The notes: generated from the sequence alone by a model not told the origin. Shown: positions 1 to 7,895, numbered from the stretch's first letter. The stretch: 30,095 bases of DNA from an uncultured Collinsella sp. (GCA_905213265.1 CAJMHR010000029.1:1-30095); one strand, 5' to 3'. Numbers and translations: made by a program.

Positions 1-211
1 GCGCAGGGGGCGCTGACGCGGCCCTCCCTCTTACACCACAAAAATTCGCGCGATCCCACTCCGAAACTTGTTGAACTAAAACCGCAGGTAGATGCCTTGC
101 ACTTTTTAGCGAAAAGCCGGCGTGGTTGGCATTTCTCAATTCATCGTAGTAAACCGGCATAGTTTCGTATTTCCAGCAGCCCCAAATTCGTCAATACGCC
201 GGCGTTTATGC
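1..211. other. Left-edge intergenic sequence, no gene recognised
   Basis: I see no convincing coding region here. The only open frames are short, lack a ribosome binding site and match no family I recognise. The stretch is more AT-rich than its surroundings and holds several copies of a CCGG-centred word (GCCGGCG near 118, ACCGGCA near 155, GCCGGCG near 198), but they do not form one clean hairpin. It lies downstream of the argS terminator, so it may carry the promoter or end of a gene outside the window. Confidence 0.5.
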
Positions 212-244
212 AAAAAGCCCGACCTCCGCATGGAGATCGGGCTT
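212..244 (-). terminator. Intrinsic terminator of argS
   Basis: On the minus strand the sequence AAGCCCGATCTCC, loop ATGC, GGAGGTCGGGCTT forms a 13-position stem (12 Watson-Crick pairs plus one T-G wobble). A run of T follows. It begins about 47 nt after the argS stop codon, so it most likely ends the argS transcript. Confidence 0.85.
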
Positions 245-290
245 ATAGGGCTCAGCAAAGCCGAACCTACACGGTCAAATGACTCGCAGA

Positions 291-2144
291 TTACATCTGC
301 TCGGGCGCGGAAACGCCAACAAGGGTGAGCACCAGGGCGAGCGTCACGCGGACGGCGTCGCAAGCGGCCAGACGGGCACGCGAAAGCTCGGGGTCGACGG
401 GACGGCCCTCGCTCGGCAGCACCTGGCAGGCAGCATAGAAGCTGTGGAAGTCGCCGGCGAGCTCCTCGGCAAAGTGCGTCAGACGGAACGGAGCGCGGTC
501 GCGAGCGCAGCTGGCGATGAGGTCGGTGAGCTCGTTGAGCTTACGCGAAAGGGCGAGCTCGGTCGGGTCGGTCAGCAGCGAGTAATCGACGTTCTCACCG
601 ATGGCCTTGGCGGCGACGGCCTTCATGCCCATCTCGTCAGCCTGTTCGGGCGTAACGTCAGCGGCACGGCGCAGGATGGAGCACACGCGGGCGTGAGCGT
701 ACTGCACGTAGTACACCGGGTTGGAGTTGTCGCGCTTCTTGACGGCCTCGATATCGAAGTCGACCATCTGGTTGGAGCTCTTGGAGATGAGCGTGTAACG
801 GGCGGCGTCGGAGCCGACCTCGTCGACGAGCTCCTGCAGGGTCACCATGGTGCCCTTACGCTTGGACATACGGACGGGCTTGCCGTTACGCAGCAGGTTG
901 ACGAGCTGGCCCAGCAGAACCTCGAACTTGCCGGGGTAACCCAAGGCATCGCAGACGCAGCGGACGCGCTCGATGTAGCCGTGGTGGTCGGCGCCCCAGA
1001 TGTCGATGACGTGGTCGACGCGCTGGAACTTATCCCAGTGATAGGCGACGTCGGAGGCGAAGTAGGTGTACTCGCCATCGGACTTGATCAGAACGCGGTC
1101 TTTGTCGTCGCCCAGATCGGTGGAACGGAACCACAGAGCGCCGTCCTTGGTGTAGAGGTAGCCCATCTTGTCGAGCTTCTCAAAGGCGCGGTCGACGGCG
1201 GAGGTGCCGGCGGTCTCGCCCTCGGTGTCCTTCACATACAGCGAGCGCTCGGAGAACCAACGATCGAAGTCGCAGTTGACGGCATGGCAAAGGTCGCGCA
1301 TGTTGTCGACCATCTTTACGTAGCCGCGCTCACGGAAGCTCTCCATGCGCTCCTGCGGATCAGCGTTGACCCACTTATCGCCGTCGGTGCGCCAGAACTC
1401 GGCAGCCTCATCGATGATGTAGTCGCCACCGTAGGAGTCCTTGCCCAGGGTCTCGGCAAAGTTGTCCTGGTACGGATGGGTCTCGGGGTGCTCGTCGTTC
1501 TCGTCGGCGACAAAGGCGTCGCGGTCGGCAATCAGCAGCTTGTGAGCCTCGTCGATATCCACGCCCCGCTTGGCGATGATGTCGGCAAGCTGCATATAGC
1601 GCGTGCTGATGGAGTTGCCGAAGGTGTTCATCTGAGAGCCGTGGTCGTTGATGTAGAACTCACGCTGGATGACGTAACCGGCGTGGTCCATAACACGGCA
1701 AAGGGAGTCGCCCAGAGCGGCCCAGCGGCCATGACCGATGTGCATGGGGCCGACGGGGTTGGCGGAGACGAACTCGACCTGGGTCTTCAGGCCGCCACCG
1801 ACGTTGGACTTAGCAAAGTCCATACCCTTCTCGCGGGCCTCGCCAAAGATGGCGTTCTTGACGGCGACGGAGAGGTAGAAGTTGATGAAGCCAGGACCGG
1901 CGATCTCGACCTTCTCGATTGCGGGATCTTCGGGTATATGGGCAACGACGGCCTCGGCGATCTTGCGCGGGGCGCAGTGAGCCAGCTTGGCGGACTTCAG
2001 GGCCATGGTAGAGGTCCACTCGCCATGAGAAGTATCGGCCGGTCGCTCGATAGCGCAATCGTCAAGTTCAAATGCGGAAAGGTCGCCGGCCTCCTGGGCC
2101 GCAGCAAGCGCAGCGCGTACCAGCTCTTCAATCTTCTCGGGCAT
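291..2144 (-). CDS. argS: Arginyl-tRNA synthetase
   Basis: Class I aminoacyl-tRNA synthetase that charges tRNA-Arg with arginine in the cytoplasm. The 617-residue product has an N-terminal Add1-type domain, the ATP-binding HIGH signature as PMHIGHGR (HIGH at residues 135-138, after SANPVGP), a KMSKS-like loop RMSKRKG near residue 424, and the usual anticodon-binding C-terminus ending in GVSAPEQM. It is somewhat longer than the roughly 550-580 residues common in the family. The chosen ATG at 2142-2144 has an ideal AAGGAGG four bases upstream. A 23-residue upstream extension in the same frame has no ribosome binding site and is not family-like. The gene is monocistronic, divergent from the CarD-like gene, with its own terminator at 212-244. 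The family call is certain; only the start could vary. Confidence 0.97.
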   Translation of the reverse strand: MPEKIEELVRAALAAAQEAGDLSAFELDDCAIERPADTSHGEWTSTMALKSAKLAHCAPRKIAEAVVAHIPEDPAIEKVEIAGPGFINFYLSVAVKNAIFGEAREKGMDFAKSNVGGGLKTQVEFVSANPVGPMHIGHGRWAALGDSLCRVMDHAGYVIQREFYINDHGSQMNTFGNSISTRYMQLADIIAKRGVDIDEAHKLLIADRDAFVADENDEHPETHPYQDNFAETLGKDSYGGDYIIDEAAEFWRTDGDKWVNADPQERMESFRERGYVKMVDNMRDLCHAVNCDFDRWFSERSLYVKDTEGETAGTSAVDRAFEKLDKMGYLYTKDGALWFRSTDLGDDKDRVLIKSDGEYTYFASDVAYHWDKFQRVDHVIDIWGADHHGYIERVRCVCDALGYPGKFEVLLGQLVNLLRNGKPVRMSKRKGTMVTLQELVDEVGSDAARYTLISKSSNQMVDFDIEAVKKRDNSNPVYYVQYAHARVCSILRRAADVTPEQADEMGMKAVAAKAIGENVDYSLLTDPTELALSRKLNELTDLIASCARDRAPFRLTHFAEELAGDFHSFYAACQVLPSEGRPVDPELSRARLAACDAVRVTLALVLTLVGVSAPEQM

Positions 2145-2203
2145 AGATCCTCCTTGTGTTAAAGCCCCCGAGCTCTTGGTCACTCGTAGGGCAAAAGCCA
2201 GAG

Positions 2204-2230
2204 TTTGTAGCACTCTATCACAAGCGGTAA
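2204..2230 (-). promoter_or_regulatory. Possible argS promoter
   Basis: On the minus strand an extended -10-like element, TGC TACAAA (2204-2212), lies about 60 nt upstream of the argS start. A poor -35-like TTACCG sits 15 nt further upstream. The match to consensus is weak and the call rests mostly on position. Confidence 0.3.
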
Positions 2231-2232
2231 CT

Positions 2233-2443
2233 ACTGTCGCAGGGTAAAGCTAATAGATATTGCATATGCACAAAAATGACTACCGCTCTTGCGCGGCGGT
2301 ACAAAGTTGGCGGTTTGCCTGCTGTTTATACACGTTCTAGAAATGCATAAACGTATGAATAAGCCATTCTATATATCGAATACTCTAACCTATCAGAGTT
2401 GTGTGCTTTTCCTGCATAAAGTAATGGTTTGCGCACGTCAGCG
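2233..2443. other. AT-rich divergent spacer, argS / carD-like
   Basis: This is the middle of the ~340-nt gap between two divergent genes. It is much richer in A and T than the flanking genes and has no supported ORF, RNA gene or strong hairpin. A role as shared promoter region is the simplest reading. Confidence 0.5.
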
Positions 2444-2452
2444 TGGTATTCT
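2444..2452 (+). promoter_or_regulatory. Possible extended -10 promoter of the carD-like gene
   Basis: TGG TATTCT has the form of an extended -10 (TGn plus hexamer) and lies about 35 nt upstream of the start codon. There is no good -35. Position and the AT-rich setting support it, but nothing else does. Confidence 0.4.
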
Positions 2453-2486
2453 AAACATACGTAAATTCGTATAAGTTGGAGGTAGC

Positions 2487-2972
2487 ATGTTCTCAATCGG
2501 TCAACACGTCATTCATCCGGGTCAGGGAGTCTGCACCGTCGTCGGCTTTAGGGACGACACGCCACAGCCCATGTTGTTGCTCGAGACTAAGCAGGGACAT
2601 GCGCAGACGATCCTCATGTACCCCGTGGCGCAGGCCGACCGTCTGCATGCCGCCATCTCCCAGCAAGATGCCGAGCACCTGCTAAGCCACTACGACGAGC
2701 TGGAGTGCGACACCTTTACCGAGCGCAACAGCTCGCTCGAGGAGACGCACTTTAAGCAGCAGCTTAAGCTGGGCGCACCCGAGACGGTCCGCGTGGCAAA
2801 AACCATGATGCACCGTATTCGCCAGGCCGAGGAAGCAGATAAAAAGCCCAGCTCCTACTACATGCGCGTACTCAAGGAAGCCAAGCGCCGCTCCATCGAG
2901 GAGTTCGCCGTGGCCTTGGGCGTCACCGAAGAGGCCGCCGAAGCCCGCCTAGCCCAAGCCTCCCTCAACTAA
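2487..2972 (+). CDS. CarD/CdnL-family transcription factor
   Basis: Likely an RNA-polymerase-binding factor of the CarD/CdnL type. In this family the N-terminal RID domain (shared with the Mfd/TRCF interaction module) contacts the polymerase beta subunit, and the helical C-terminal half stabilises the open promoter complex. The 161-residue product begins with the typical FSIGQHVIHPGQGVCTVVG strand pattern (residues 2-20), and residues about 75-160 are helical and charged. Length fits the family. The ATG has GGAGG five bases upstream. Its stop codon TAA is the first three bases of a palindromic repeat (2970-3015), and a strong terminator follows at 3039-3084. It stands alone and divergent from argS. 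The carD symbol is left blank because the exact subfamily cannot be decided from sequence alone. Confidence 0.82.
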   Translation: MFSIGQHVIHPGQGVCTVVGFRDDTPQPMLLLETKQGHAQTILMYPVAQADRLHAAISQQDAEHLLSHYDELECDTFTERNSSLEETHFKQQLKLGAPETVRVAKTMMHRIRQAEEADKKPSSYYMRVLKEAKRRSIEEFAVALGVTEEAAEARLAQASLN

Positions 2973-3015
2973 CCTGCCAAAAAAGGACAGGTTTATTTTG
3001 GCAGGTTTTATCTGG
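2970..3015 (+). repeat. Stop-codon-abutting palindromic repeat, copy 1
   Basis: A 46-nt element read in the direction of the upstream gene. It starts with the TAA stop of the carD-like gene, continues CCTGCCAAAA, then a GGACAGGTTTA core, then TTTTGGCAGG and TTTTATCTGG. The arms CCTGCCAAAA and TTTTGGCAGG pair perfectly, and AACCTG can alternatively pair with the inner CAGGTT. Near-identical copies lie at 4215-4260 and 4985-5031, both also starting on a stop codon. Confidence 0.9.
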
Positions 3016-3038
3016 CCAAACGTCAACAAACAATCAGT

Positions 3039-3084
3039 AAATGGGCGGGTGCTCCGTTTTGTTTGTGAGCGCCCGCCCATTTTT
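3039..3084 (+). terminator. Intrinsic terminator after the carD-like gene
   Basis: AAATGGGCGGGTGCTC pairs with GAGCGCCCGCCCATTT across a 12-nt loop and runs into TTTTT. It is a strong, separate terminator 24 nt after repeat copy 1, so the repeat is not needed to end the transcript. Confidence 0.85.
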
Positions 3085-3328
3085 CTATCGCGGCGGAAAT
3101 GCGTGAAGCCCATTTGCGATGACATCACGCGAGGGCCGTCCAGATCGACGCAACCAACGCCCGCATCCACAGCAAGCGTGCCCGTCTTGCTCAATTACCA
3201 TTAAAAAGCATCAATTTGAAAACGCAATAACATTTCGGCAGGTAGCAGCTATAGTCGGTGAACTAAATCTCGACAACCGAAGCCCCCGAATGAGGTATCT
3301 TCAGCCCATCCAAGCTAAAGGAGGGGCC
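3085..3328 (+). other. Upstream region of the RAYT gene
   Basis: The RAYT reading frame stays open leftwards to 3119, but the extension has no ribosome binding site and is unlike the family. I therefore treat this stretch as untranslated leader. A TATAGT word near 3251 could be a -10 but has no -35 at proper spacing. No RNA gene or further repeat is recognised. Confidence 0.4.
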
Positions 3329-4087
3329 ATGCCGAGAAAACCTCGTTCAAAGTCACCAACCGGTTATTTCCACGTCACGTTGCGTGGAAACGGAGGGCAA
3401 TTACTGTTTGACGATGCCGAGGACCGAATCGCCATGCTTCAGATCCTCGATGCAATCCTCCCCAAACACAATATCGAGCTTATCGCTTGGTGCCTTATGG
3501 GAAACCATATTCATCTGCTCATCGACGACCCGTACGACCGCAAGAGCGACGCGATGCACGCGGTAGCCGTATCGTATGCGGGCAGGTACAATGCGCGGAC
3601 GGGGCATATCGGCCACGTGTTTCAGGAGCGGTTTTGGGATTCGCCCATTAAGTCGGAAGTATATTTACTCGAAGCAATTCGATACATTCATCTGAATCCG
3701 CAAAAAGCAGGACTGGCGGCATACGACGAATATCCCTGGAGCAGCCATCGCGAGTATCTAATGAGTGCCAGGTCACGGCCGCATGTCACCGGCAGCGTTG
3801 TCGGTGTTTTATTCCCAACACCTCGTTCATACCTTCAGCTCATGGAAAGTACACCGTCACTTCCCTATCGTCCAAGTGCAACAGCCAAGGTTCGCGAGGA
3901 AGATCTATGCGAATTTGGCACGGCAATCGTGCAGAGTGTCGCAGGATGTGCTCCGACGGAACTCAAATCTGTCTCCAAGCCACTTCGCAATGAGGCGATT
4001 CTCGCGCTTCGAAAAGAAGGGCTAACGGTTAAGCAGATTCAACTGTTGACCGGACTGGGAACATGGATTATTAAGAACGCGTCCTAG
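3329..4087 (+). CDS. REP-associated tyrosine transposase (RAYT, Y1/IS200-like)
   Basis: A single-strand DNA transposase of the HUH, Y1 class, related to IS200/IS605 TnpA. RAYTs are usually single-copy domesticated genes that act on short extragenic palindromes. The 252-residue product has the N-terminal strand (GYFHVTLRGNGG), the metal-binding HUH motif as MGNHIHLLI (His60, His62), the conserved GHVFQERFWDSPI block (residues 95-107) and the catalytic tyrosine context IRYIHLNPQKAGL (Tyr119). A C-terminal extension of about 90 residues ends in a helix-turn-helix-like segment (LTVKQIQLLTGLG). The ATG has AAAGGAGG five bases upstream. Palindromic repeats 1 and 2 lie on either side in opposite orientation, as expected for a RAYT and its REP family. 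No IS200-type left and right ends or second ORF are visible, so this is not a plain IS. Confidence 0.88.
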   Translation: MPRKPRSKSPTGYFHVTLRGNGGQLLFDDAEDRIAMLQILDAILPKHNIELIAWCLMGNHIHLLIDDPYDRKSDAMHAVAVSYAGRYNARTGHIGHVFQERFWDSPIKSEVYLLEAIRYIHLNPQKAGLAAYDEYPWSSHREYLMSARSRPHVTGSVVGVLFPTPRSYLQLMESTPSLPYRPSATAKVREEDLCEFGTAIVQSVAGCAPTELKSVSKPLRNEAILALRKEGLTVKQIQLLTGLGTWIIKNAS

Positions 4088-4173
4088 CGTCGCGTTTGCC
4101 GAGTAACGGGTACGGCGAAGCGCAGCTACCTGCCGCGAGGCGCCGCCATTCGCCAACGTCACCGGGTCAAACA

Positions 4174-4214
4174 GAAAACGCTTCCACTGAATAACGTCCA
4201 ACGGAAGCGTTTTC
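4174..4214. terminator. Bidirectional terminator between RAYT and HD gene
   Basis: GAAAACGCTTCC and GGAAGCGTTTTC form a perfect 12-bp stem with a 17-nt loop. The A/T ends of the stem give short T runs in both directions, which suits two convergent genes (RAYT plus, HD protein minus). Confidence 0.75.
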
Positions 4215-4260
4215 CCAGATAAAACCTACCAAAATAAACCTGTCCCTTTTTGGCAGGTTA
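4215..4260 (-). repeat. Stop-codon-abutting palindromic repeat, copy 2
   Basis: Read on the minus strand it begins with the TAA stop of the HD gene. It then follows copy 1 almost base for base: CCTGCCAAAA, GGGACAGGTTTA, TTTTGGTAGG, TTTTATCTGG. It differs from copy 1 at two positions, one of which (GGTAGG) turns an arm G-C pair into a wobble. Confidence 0.9.
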
Positions 4261-4857
4261 GGCCTGGAAGGTGTCGCGATCGGGCGCGAAGGACCGCATG
4301 GCCGCGATGGTGCGGTCGAAGAGCTCGGGGAGCTCCCAACCCAGCATCTCGGCGCCCTGCGAAATCACGTCGCGTGAGCAGCCGGCGGCAAAGCGCTTGT
4401 CCTTGAACTTTTTCTTGAGCGACTTAGTCGTAAAGTCCATGACGCTCTTGCTCGGACGCATGATCACGGCAGCACCGATCAGGCCGGTGAGCTCGTCGCA
4501 GGCAAACAGGATCTTTTCCATCTGTAGCTCGGGCTTGGGCAGCGAGCTGTTGAAATCGGACGTGTGCGTCTGAATAGCGCGAATGAGCTCGGGCGATGCG
4601 CCCTCGCCCTCGAGAATCTCGGCCGCATAGATGGTGTGGTTCATGGGGTCGTCCTCATGCTCCTCCCAATCCAAGTCGTGCAGCAGGCCGACGATGCCCC
4701 AAAACTCCTCGTTCTCGGGGTCGAACTCGCGCGCAAAGTAACGCATGGTGCCCTCGACCGTCTCGCCGTGGGTAATGTGGAACGGGTCATTGTTGTGCTC
4801 GTTGAGCAATTCGAACGCACGGTCGCGGGTGATTCCGGCGGAAAGCGTCTGGGACAT
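4258..4857 (-). CDS. HD-domain predicted phosphohydrolase
   Basis: A 199-residue member of the HD superfamily of metal-dependent phosphohydrolases, resembling the small predicted hydrolases of COG2316. Substrate is unknown. The upstream histidine (THGE, His30), the HD pair (LLHDLDW, His60-Asp61), NHTIYAAEI (His74) and a later Asp in FACDELTGLI give the expected metal-ligand pattern. The chosen ATG at 4855-4857 has GGAGG seven bases upstream; a 41-residue extension upstream lacks family similarity. The C-terminus ends in an Arg/Asp-rich stretch and its TAA is the first codon of repeat copy 2. A possible -10 (GATAAT, minus strand, 4898-4903) lies about 40 nt upstream with no good -35. The gene appears monocistronic. 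Confidence 0.8.
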   Translation of the reverse strand: MSQTLSAGITRDRAFELLNEHNNDPFHITHGETVEGTMRYFAREFDPENEEFWGIVGLLHDLDWEEHEDDPMNHTIYAAEILEGEGASPELIRAIQTHTSDFNSSLPKPELQMEKILFACDELTGLIGAAVIMRPSKSVMDFTTKSLKKKFKDKRFAAGCSRDVISQGAEMLGWELPELFDRTIAAMRSFAPDRDTFQA

Positions 4858-4947
4858 GGCAATACCTCCAGGTGAGTCGGCGCTAGAACACGGTGTCATT
4901 ATCGTATAACGCCGCGGCTCAAGCCGAAAGGCAGAAAAGGTATGCGG

Positions 4948-4978
4948 AGAAAAAGGCTGGGCGAACGTGTCGCCCGGC
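4948..4978 (-). terminator. Intrinsic terminator of proA
   Basis: On the minus strand GCCGGGCGA and TCGCCCAGC form a 9-bp stem (one wobble) with loop CACGT, followed by CTTTTTCTC. It lies just beyond repeat copy 3 in the proA direction. Confidence 0.7.
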
Positions 4979-4984
4979 AAAACC

Positions 4985-5031
4985 GCAGATAAAACCTGCC
5001 AAAATAAACCTGTCCCTTTTAGGTAGGTTTA
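4985..5031 (-). repeat. Stop-codon-abutting palindromic repeat, copy 3
   Basis: On the minus strand it starts with the proA stop TAA, then ACCTACCTAAAA, GGGACAGGTTTA, TTTTGGCAGG, TTTTATCTGC. It is 47 nt: one extra A after the stop and a few substitutions relative to copies 1 and 2. The left arm is the degenerate side, while the GGGACAGGTTTA core and right arm are conserved. Confidence 0.9.
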
Positions 5032-6315
5032 GGGGCGGACCTGGCCGGTGCCGCGGAGCTTGTATTTGTAGGTGGTGAGGGCCTCGGCGGCGAAGGGACC
5101 GCGGGCGTGGAGCTTTTGGGTCGAGATGCCGATCTCGGCACCCAGTCCAAACTCGCCGCCGTCAGTGAAGCGCGTGCTGGCGTTGGCATACACGGCCGAG
5201 GCATCGATCTCATCCAAGAAGCGCTCGCAGGCATCCGCGTCCTCGGCGATGATGGCCTCGGAATGCATGGTGCCATAGCGGTTGATGTGCGCGATGGCCT
5301 CGCCCTCGTTCGCCACGACCTTCACGCTCATCTCGAGCGCCAGGTACTCGCGGCCCCAATCCTCCTCGGTCGCGGCCACGTAGTCGTCGCCCTCGGCAAG
5401 ACCAGCGTCGGCGCATGCGGCGCACGTGGCCTCGTCGCCGTGAATGAGCACGCCGTGGTCGTGCAGCACAGCCACAGCCGCGGGCAAAAACGTGTCTGCC
5501 ACGGCGCGGTCGACCAGCAGCGACTCGGCAGCATTGCACACGCCCACGCGCTGCGTCTTCGCATTGACGATAATGTTGAGCGCTTTATCGAAGTCGGCGG
5601 ATTCATGCACGTAGATGTGGCAGTTTCCCGTGCCCGTCTCGATCACCGGTACGAGCGACTCGCGCACGCAGCGCTGGATCAGGCCCGCGCCGCCGCGCGG
5701 AATGAGCACATCGACAACACCGCGGAGCTTCATGAGCTCGCCGGTGGCCTCGCGGTCGGTAGACTCGATCATCGAGACGGCCTCGCGCGGGAAGCCTTGC
5801 GCCTCCAGAGCATCGGCCAGCAGTTCGGCAATCATGGCGCACGAGTGATAGGCCAGCGAACCGCCGCGCAGGATGCAGGCGTTACCGGTGCGGATGCAGA
5901 TGCCCGCTGCGTCGGCCGTCACGTTGGGGCGTGCCTCGTAGACCATGGCAACCAGACCTAGCGGCACACTCACGCGGGTCAGGTCCACGCCGCTCGCAAG
6001 CACGCGATGATCAAGCACGCGGCCCACGGGATCGGGCAGCTCAGCGAGCTTCTCCAGGCCGGCGGCCATGCCCTCGACGCGCTCGGGCGTCAGGAGCAGA
6101 CGGTCGAGAAGCCCTGCCGAAGTGCCCCCATCGCGCGCGGCAGACATATCGAGCTCGTTAGCGGCAATGATGGAATCGGAGCCATCGCGCAGCGCCGCGG
6201 CCATGGCACGCACGGCCTCCTGGCGCTGGGCATCGCTCGCCGTGGCGAGCGCGCCCGAAGCAGCCTTGGCCTCAACGGCAAGATCGTGAACGTACGTGGC
6301 TATATCGACCGACAT
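5029..6315 (-). CDS. proA: Glutamate-5-semialdehyde dehydrogenase (gamma-glutamyl phosphate reductase)
   Basis: Second enzyme of proline synthesis: NADPH-dependent reduction of gamma-glutamyl phosphate to glutamate-5-semialdehyde. The 428-residue length is normal. Recognisable blocks are the PLGLVAMVYEARPNVT strand (118-133), the ATP/NADP-fold ILRGGSLAYHSC region (148-159), IPRGGAGLI (205-213), the TGTGNCHIYV block (227-236) and the catalytic cysteine in QRVGVCNAAESLLVD (Cys260). The ATG is preceded by a modest AAAGGG. It shares strand with proB but the two are separated by a plus-strand hydrolase gene, so this is a split proBA arrangement. The stop codon coincides with repeat copy 3. Confidence 0.96.
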   Translation of the reverse strand: MSVDIATYVHDLAVEAKAASGALATASDAQRQEAVRAMAAALRDGSDSIIAANELDMSAARDGGTSAGLLDRLLLTPERVEGMAAGLEKLAELPDPVGRVLDHRVLASGVDLTRVSVPLGLVAMVYEARPNVTADAAGICIRTGNACILRGGSLAYHSCAMIAELLADALEAQGFPREAVSMIESTDREATGELMKLRGVVDVLIPRGGAGLIQRCVRESLVPVIETGTGNCHIYVHESADFDKALNIIVNAKTQRVGVCNAAESLLVDRAVADTFLPAAVAVLHDHGVLIHGDEATCAACADAGLAEGDDYVAATEEDWGREYLALEMSVKVVANEGEAIAHINRYGTMHSEAIIAEDADACERFLDEIDASAVYANASTRFTDGGEFGLGAEIGISTQKLHARGPFAAEALTTYKYKLRGTGQVRP

Positions 6316-6384
6316 GGACGGCCCTTTCTCTTAGATGTTTGCCAACCATGGTAGCCGATTTATGCGCATCCTCGCCGACGGCGG

Positions 6385-6390
6385 TAGAAT
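6385..6390 (+). promoter_or_regulatory. Possible -10 of the S33 hydrolase gene
   Basis: TAGAAT lies 38 nt upstream of the chosen start, in the context GCGGTAGAATTGGTC. A very similar context (GCGGTAGAATGGTC) precedes the antitoxin gene at 12856. No clear -35 is visible. Confidence 0.35.
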
Positions 6391-6428
6391 TGGTCAACCC
6401 GAAACACCGCAACGAATGGAAGCATCAG

Positions 6429-7847
6429 ATGGCGCTCATCACTTCGTACCACGTCCCTGGCCTGTATGTCGAGGACCACAGCATCGATGTCCCTCTCGAC
6501 TGGCGCGGCCTTGAGCCAATGCTTTTGGCCGTCGGCAGCACTATGCGCCGCGGTGCCATGCCGGCGCCCATCGCCGGCGCACCCGAGAGCATCAAACTCT
6601 TCTACCGCGTGGTTTGCGCGCCCGACCGCATCAACGACGATTTGCCGCTCCTCCTCTTTTTGCAGGGCGGCCCCGGCGGCGAGAGCCCGCGTCCGCTGTC
6701 GCCCACAAGCGATGGCTGGATCGAGGAAGCCGTCAAACACTTCCGCGTCGTCCTGCCCGACCAGCGCGGAACGGGGCGCAGCAGCTGCGTGGACGGACAC
6801 ACAATCGCGGCGCTGGGTAATCGCGCGACGGCAGCCGGCGTCGATGCGCCCCGCTCGCAGGCGGACTTCCTCAAGCGCCACCTCGCCAGCTCCATCGTGC
6901 GCGATTTTGAGTACCTGCGCCTGGTGGGCTTTTGCGGCAAGCCCTGGGTCACACTCGGGCAGAGCTACGGCGGCTTTTTGACGTTGAGCTATCTGTCGCT
7001 CTTCCCCGAGGGCGTGGCGGCAAGCTTTACCTGCGGCGGTATTCCACACGTGCCGGCGAGCGCCAGCGAGGTCTACGCGCACACGTTCCCGCGCATGGCA
7101 GCCAAGACACAGCAGTACTACGACCGCTACCCCGCCGATGTCGAGCGAGTGGCGGCACTGGCCGATGCGATCGAGGAGCAAAAGCCCGCACTTCCCGACG
7201 GCTCGCCGATGACGGTCGAGCGCCTGCAGCTCATGGGCAGCGACTTTGGCATGAAGCCGAGCTTCGAGCGCATGCACTGGATTATCGACCATGCTTTTGT
7301 TGACGGCGACGGCACGCTGAGCTGCGGAACCTCGATATCTGACAGCTTTTTGATGCGCGCCTTCGAGCGCACTAACACGCGTACAAACCCGCTGTACTGG
7401 ACGCTGCAGGAGTTCATCTACGCCGACGGCGACACCATGCCCATTCGCTGGGCCGCGGCAGAAGAGAAGGCACACCGTGCCGAGTTCGACACGCTCGCGC
7501 GCCCGCTCATGTTTACCGGCGAGGCCATGTTCCCGTGGATGTTTGAGCAGATGCCCGAGCTCAAGCCCTTCAAGCCCGCGATGAATCTGCTGATGGAAGA
7601 CACCAGCTGGGACAAGATCTACGACCCGCAGCGCCTGGCATGCAACGAGGTGCCGCTTCAGGCCGCGGTGTATTTCGACGACATGTACGTGGATTCGGGC
7701 CTGCAGCTCGACACGCTCAGCCGCGTGGGCAACTCGCATGCCTGGGTGACCAACGAGTTCGAACACGATGGTCTGCACGGCAGCGTGGTGTTCAAGCACC
7801 TCTTTGACGAAGCCCTCAACCGCGGAGACCTGCGCCTGATCTTCTAA
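6429..7847 (+). CDS. Alpha/beta hydrolase, S33 proline iminopeptidase-like
   Basis: Likely an aminopeptidase that removes an N-terminal proline (S33 family), although close relatives include other hydrolases. The 472-residue protein has no obvious signal peptide. It shows the oxyanion-hole motif LQGGPGGES (residues 78-86), the LPDQRGTGRSS block (109-119), the nucleophile elbow GQSYGGF (Ser179), acidic candidates in YFDDMYVDS (Asp417/418/422) and the C-terminal His in HDGLHGS (about His450). The helical cap lies between. The ATG at 6429 was chosen because similarity begins there (TSYHVPGLYVEDH); the upstream 30 residues are not family-like. The ribosome binding site is weak (GGAAG). It lies between proA and proB, on the opposite strand. 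Confidence 0.85.
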   Translation: MALITSYHVPGLYVEDHSIDVPLDWRGLEPMLLAVGSTMRRGAMPAPIAGAPESIKLFYRVVCAPDRINDDLPLLLFLQGGPGGESPRPLSPTSDGWIEEAVKHFRVVLPDQRGTGRSSCVDGHTIAALGNRATAAGVDAPRSQADFLKRHLASSIVRDFEYLRLVGFCGKPWVTLGQSYGGFLTLSYLSLFPEGVAASFTCGGIPHVPASASEVYAHTFPRMAAKTQQYYDRYPADVERVAALADAIEEQKPALPDGSPMTVERLQLMGSDFGMKPSFERMHWIIDHAFVDGDGTLSCGTSISDSFLMRAFERTNTRTNPLYWTLQEFIYADGDTMPIRWAAAEEKAHRAEFDTLARPLMFTGEAMFPWMFEQMPELKPFKPAMNLLMEDTSWDKIYDPQRLACNEVPLQAAVYFDDMYVDSGLQLDTLSRVGNSHAWVTNEFEHDGLHGSVVFKHLFDEALNRGDLRLIF

Positions 7848-7895
7848 CAAAGGAGTGTCCCAAAGTGCCGGCAGTGGGACCCCGCCGCCTCAACG

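Noticed and set aside
279..2162. Long plus-strand open frame opposite argS, and similar long antisense frames opposite the S33 gene, guaB, leuS, nusA and infB
   Set aside because: They exactly shadow confidently identified genes, have low-complexity Val/Asp/Gly/Leu or Ala-rich translations without family motifs, and arise naturally because strong GC-biased codon use leaves few stops on the opposite strand.
3119..3328. N-terminal extension of the RAYT frame
   Set aside because: No ribosome binding site, no family similarity, and an excellent AAAGGAGG precedes the ATG at 3329.
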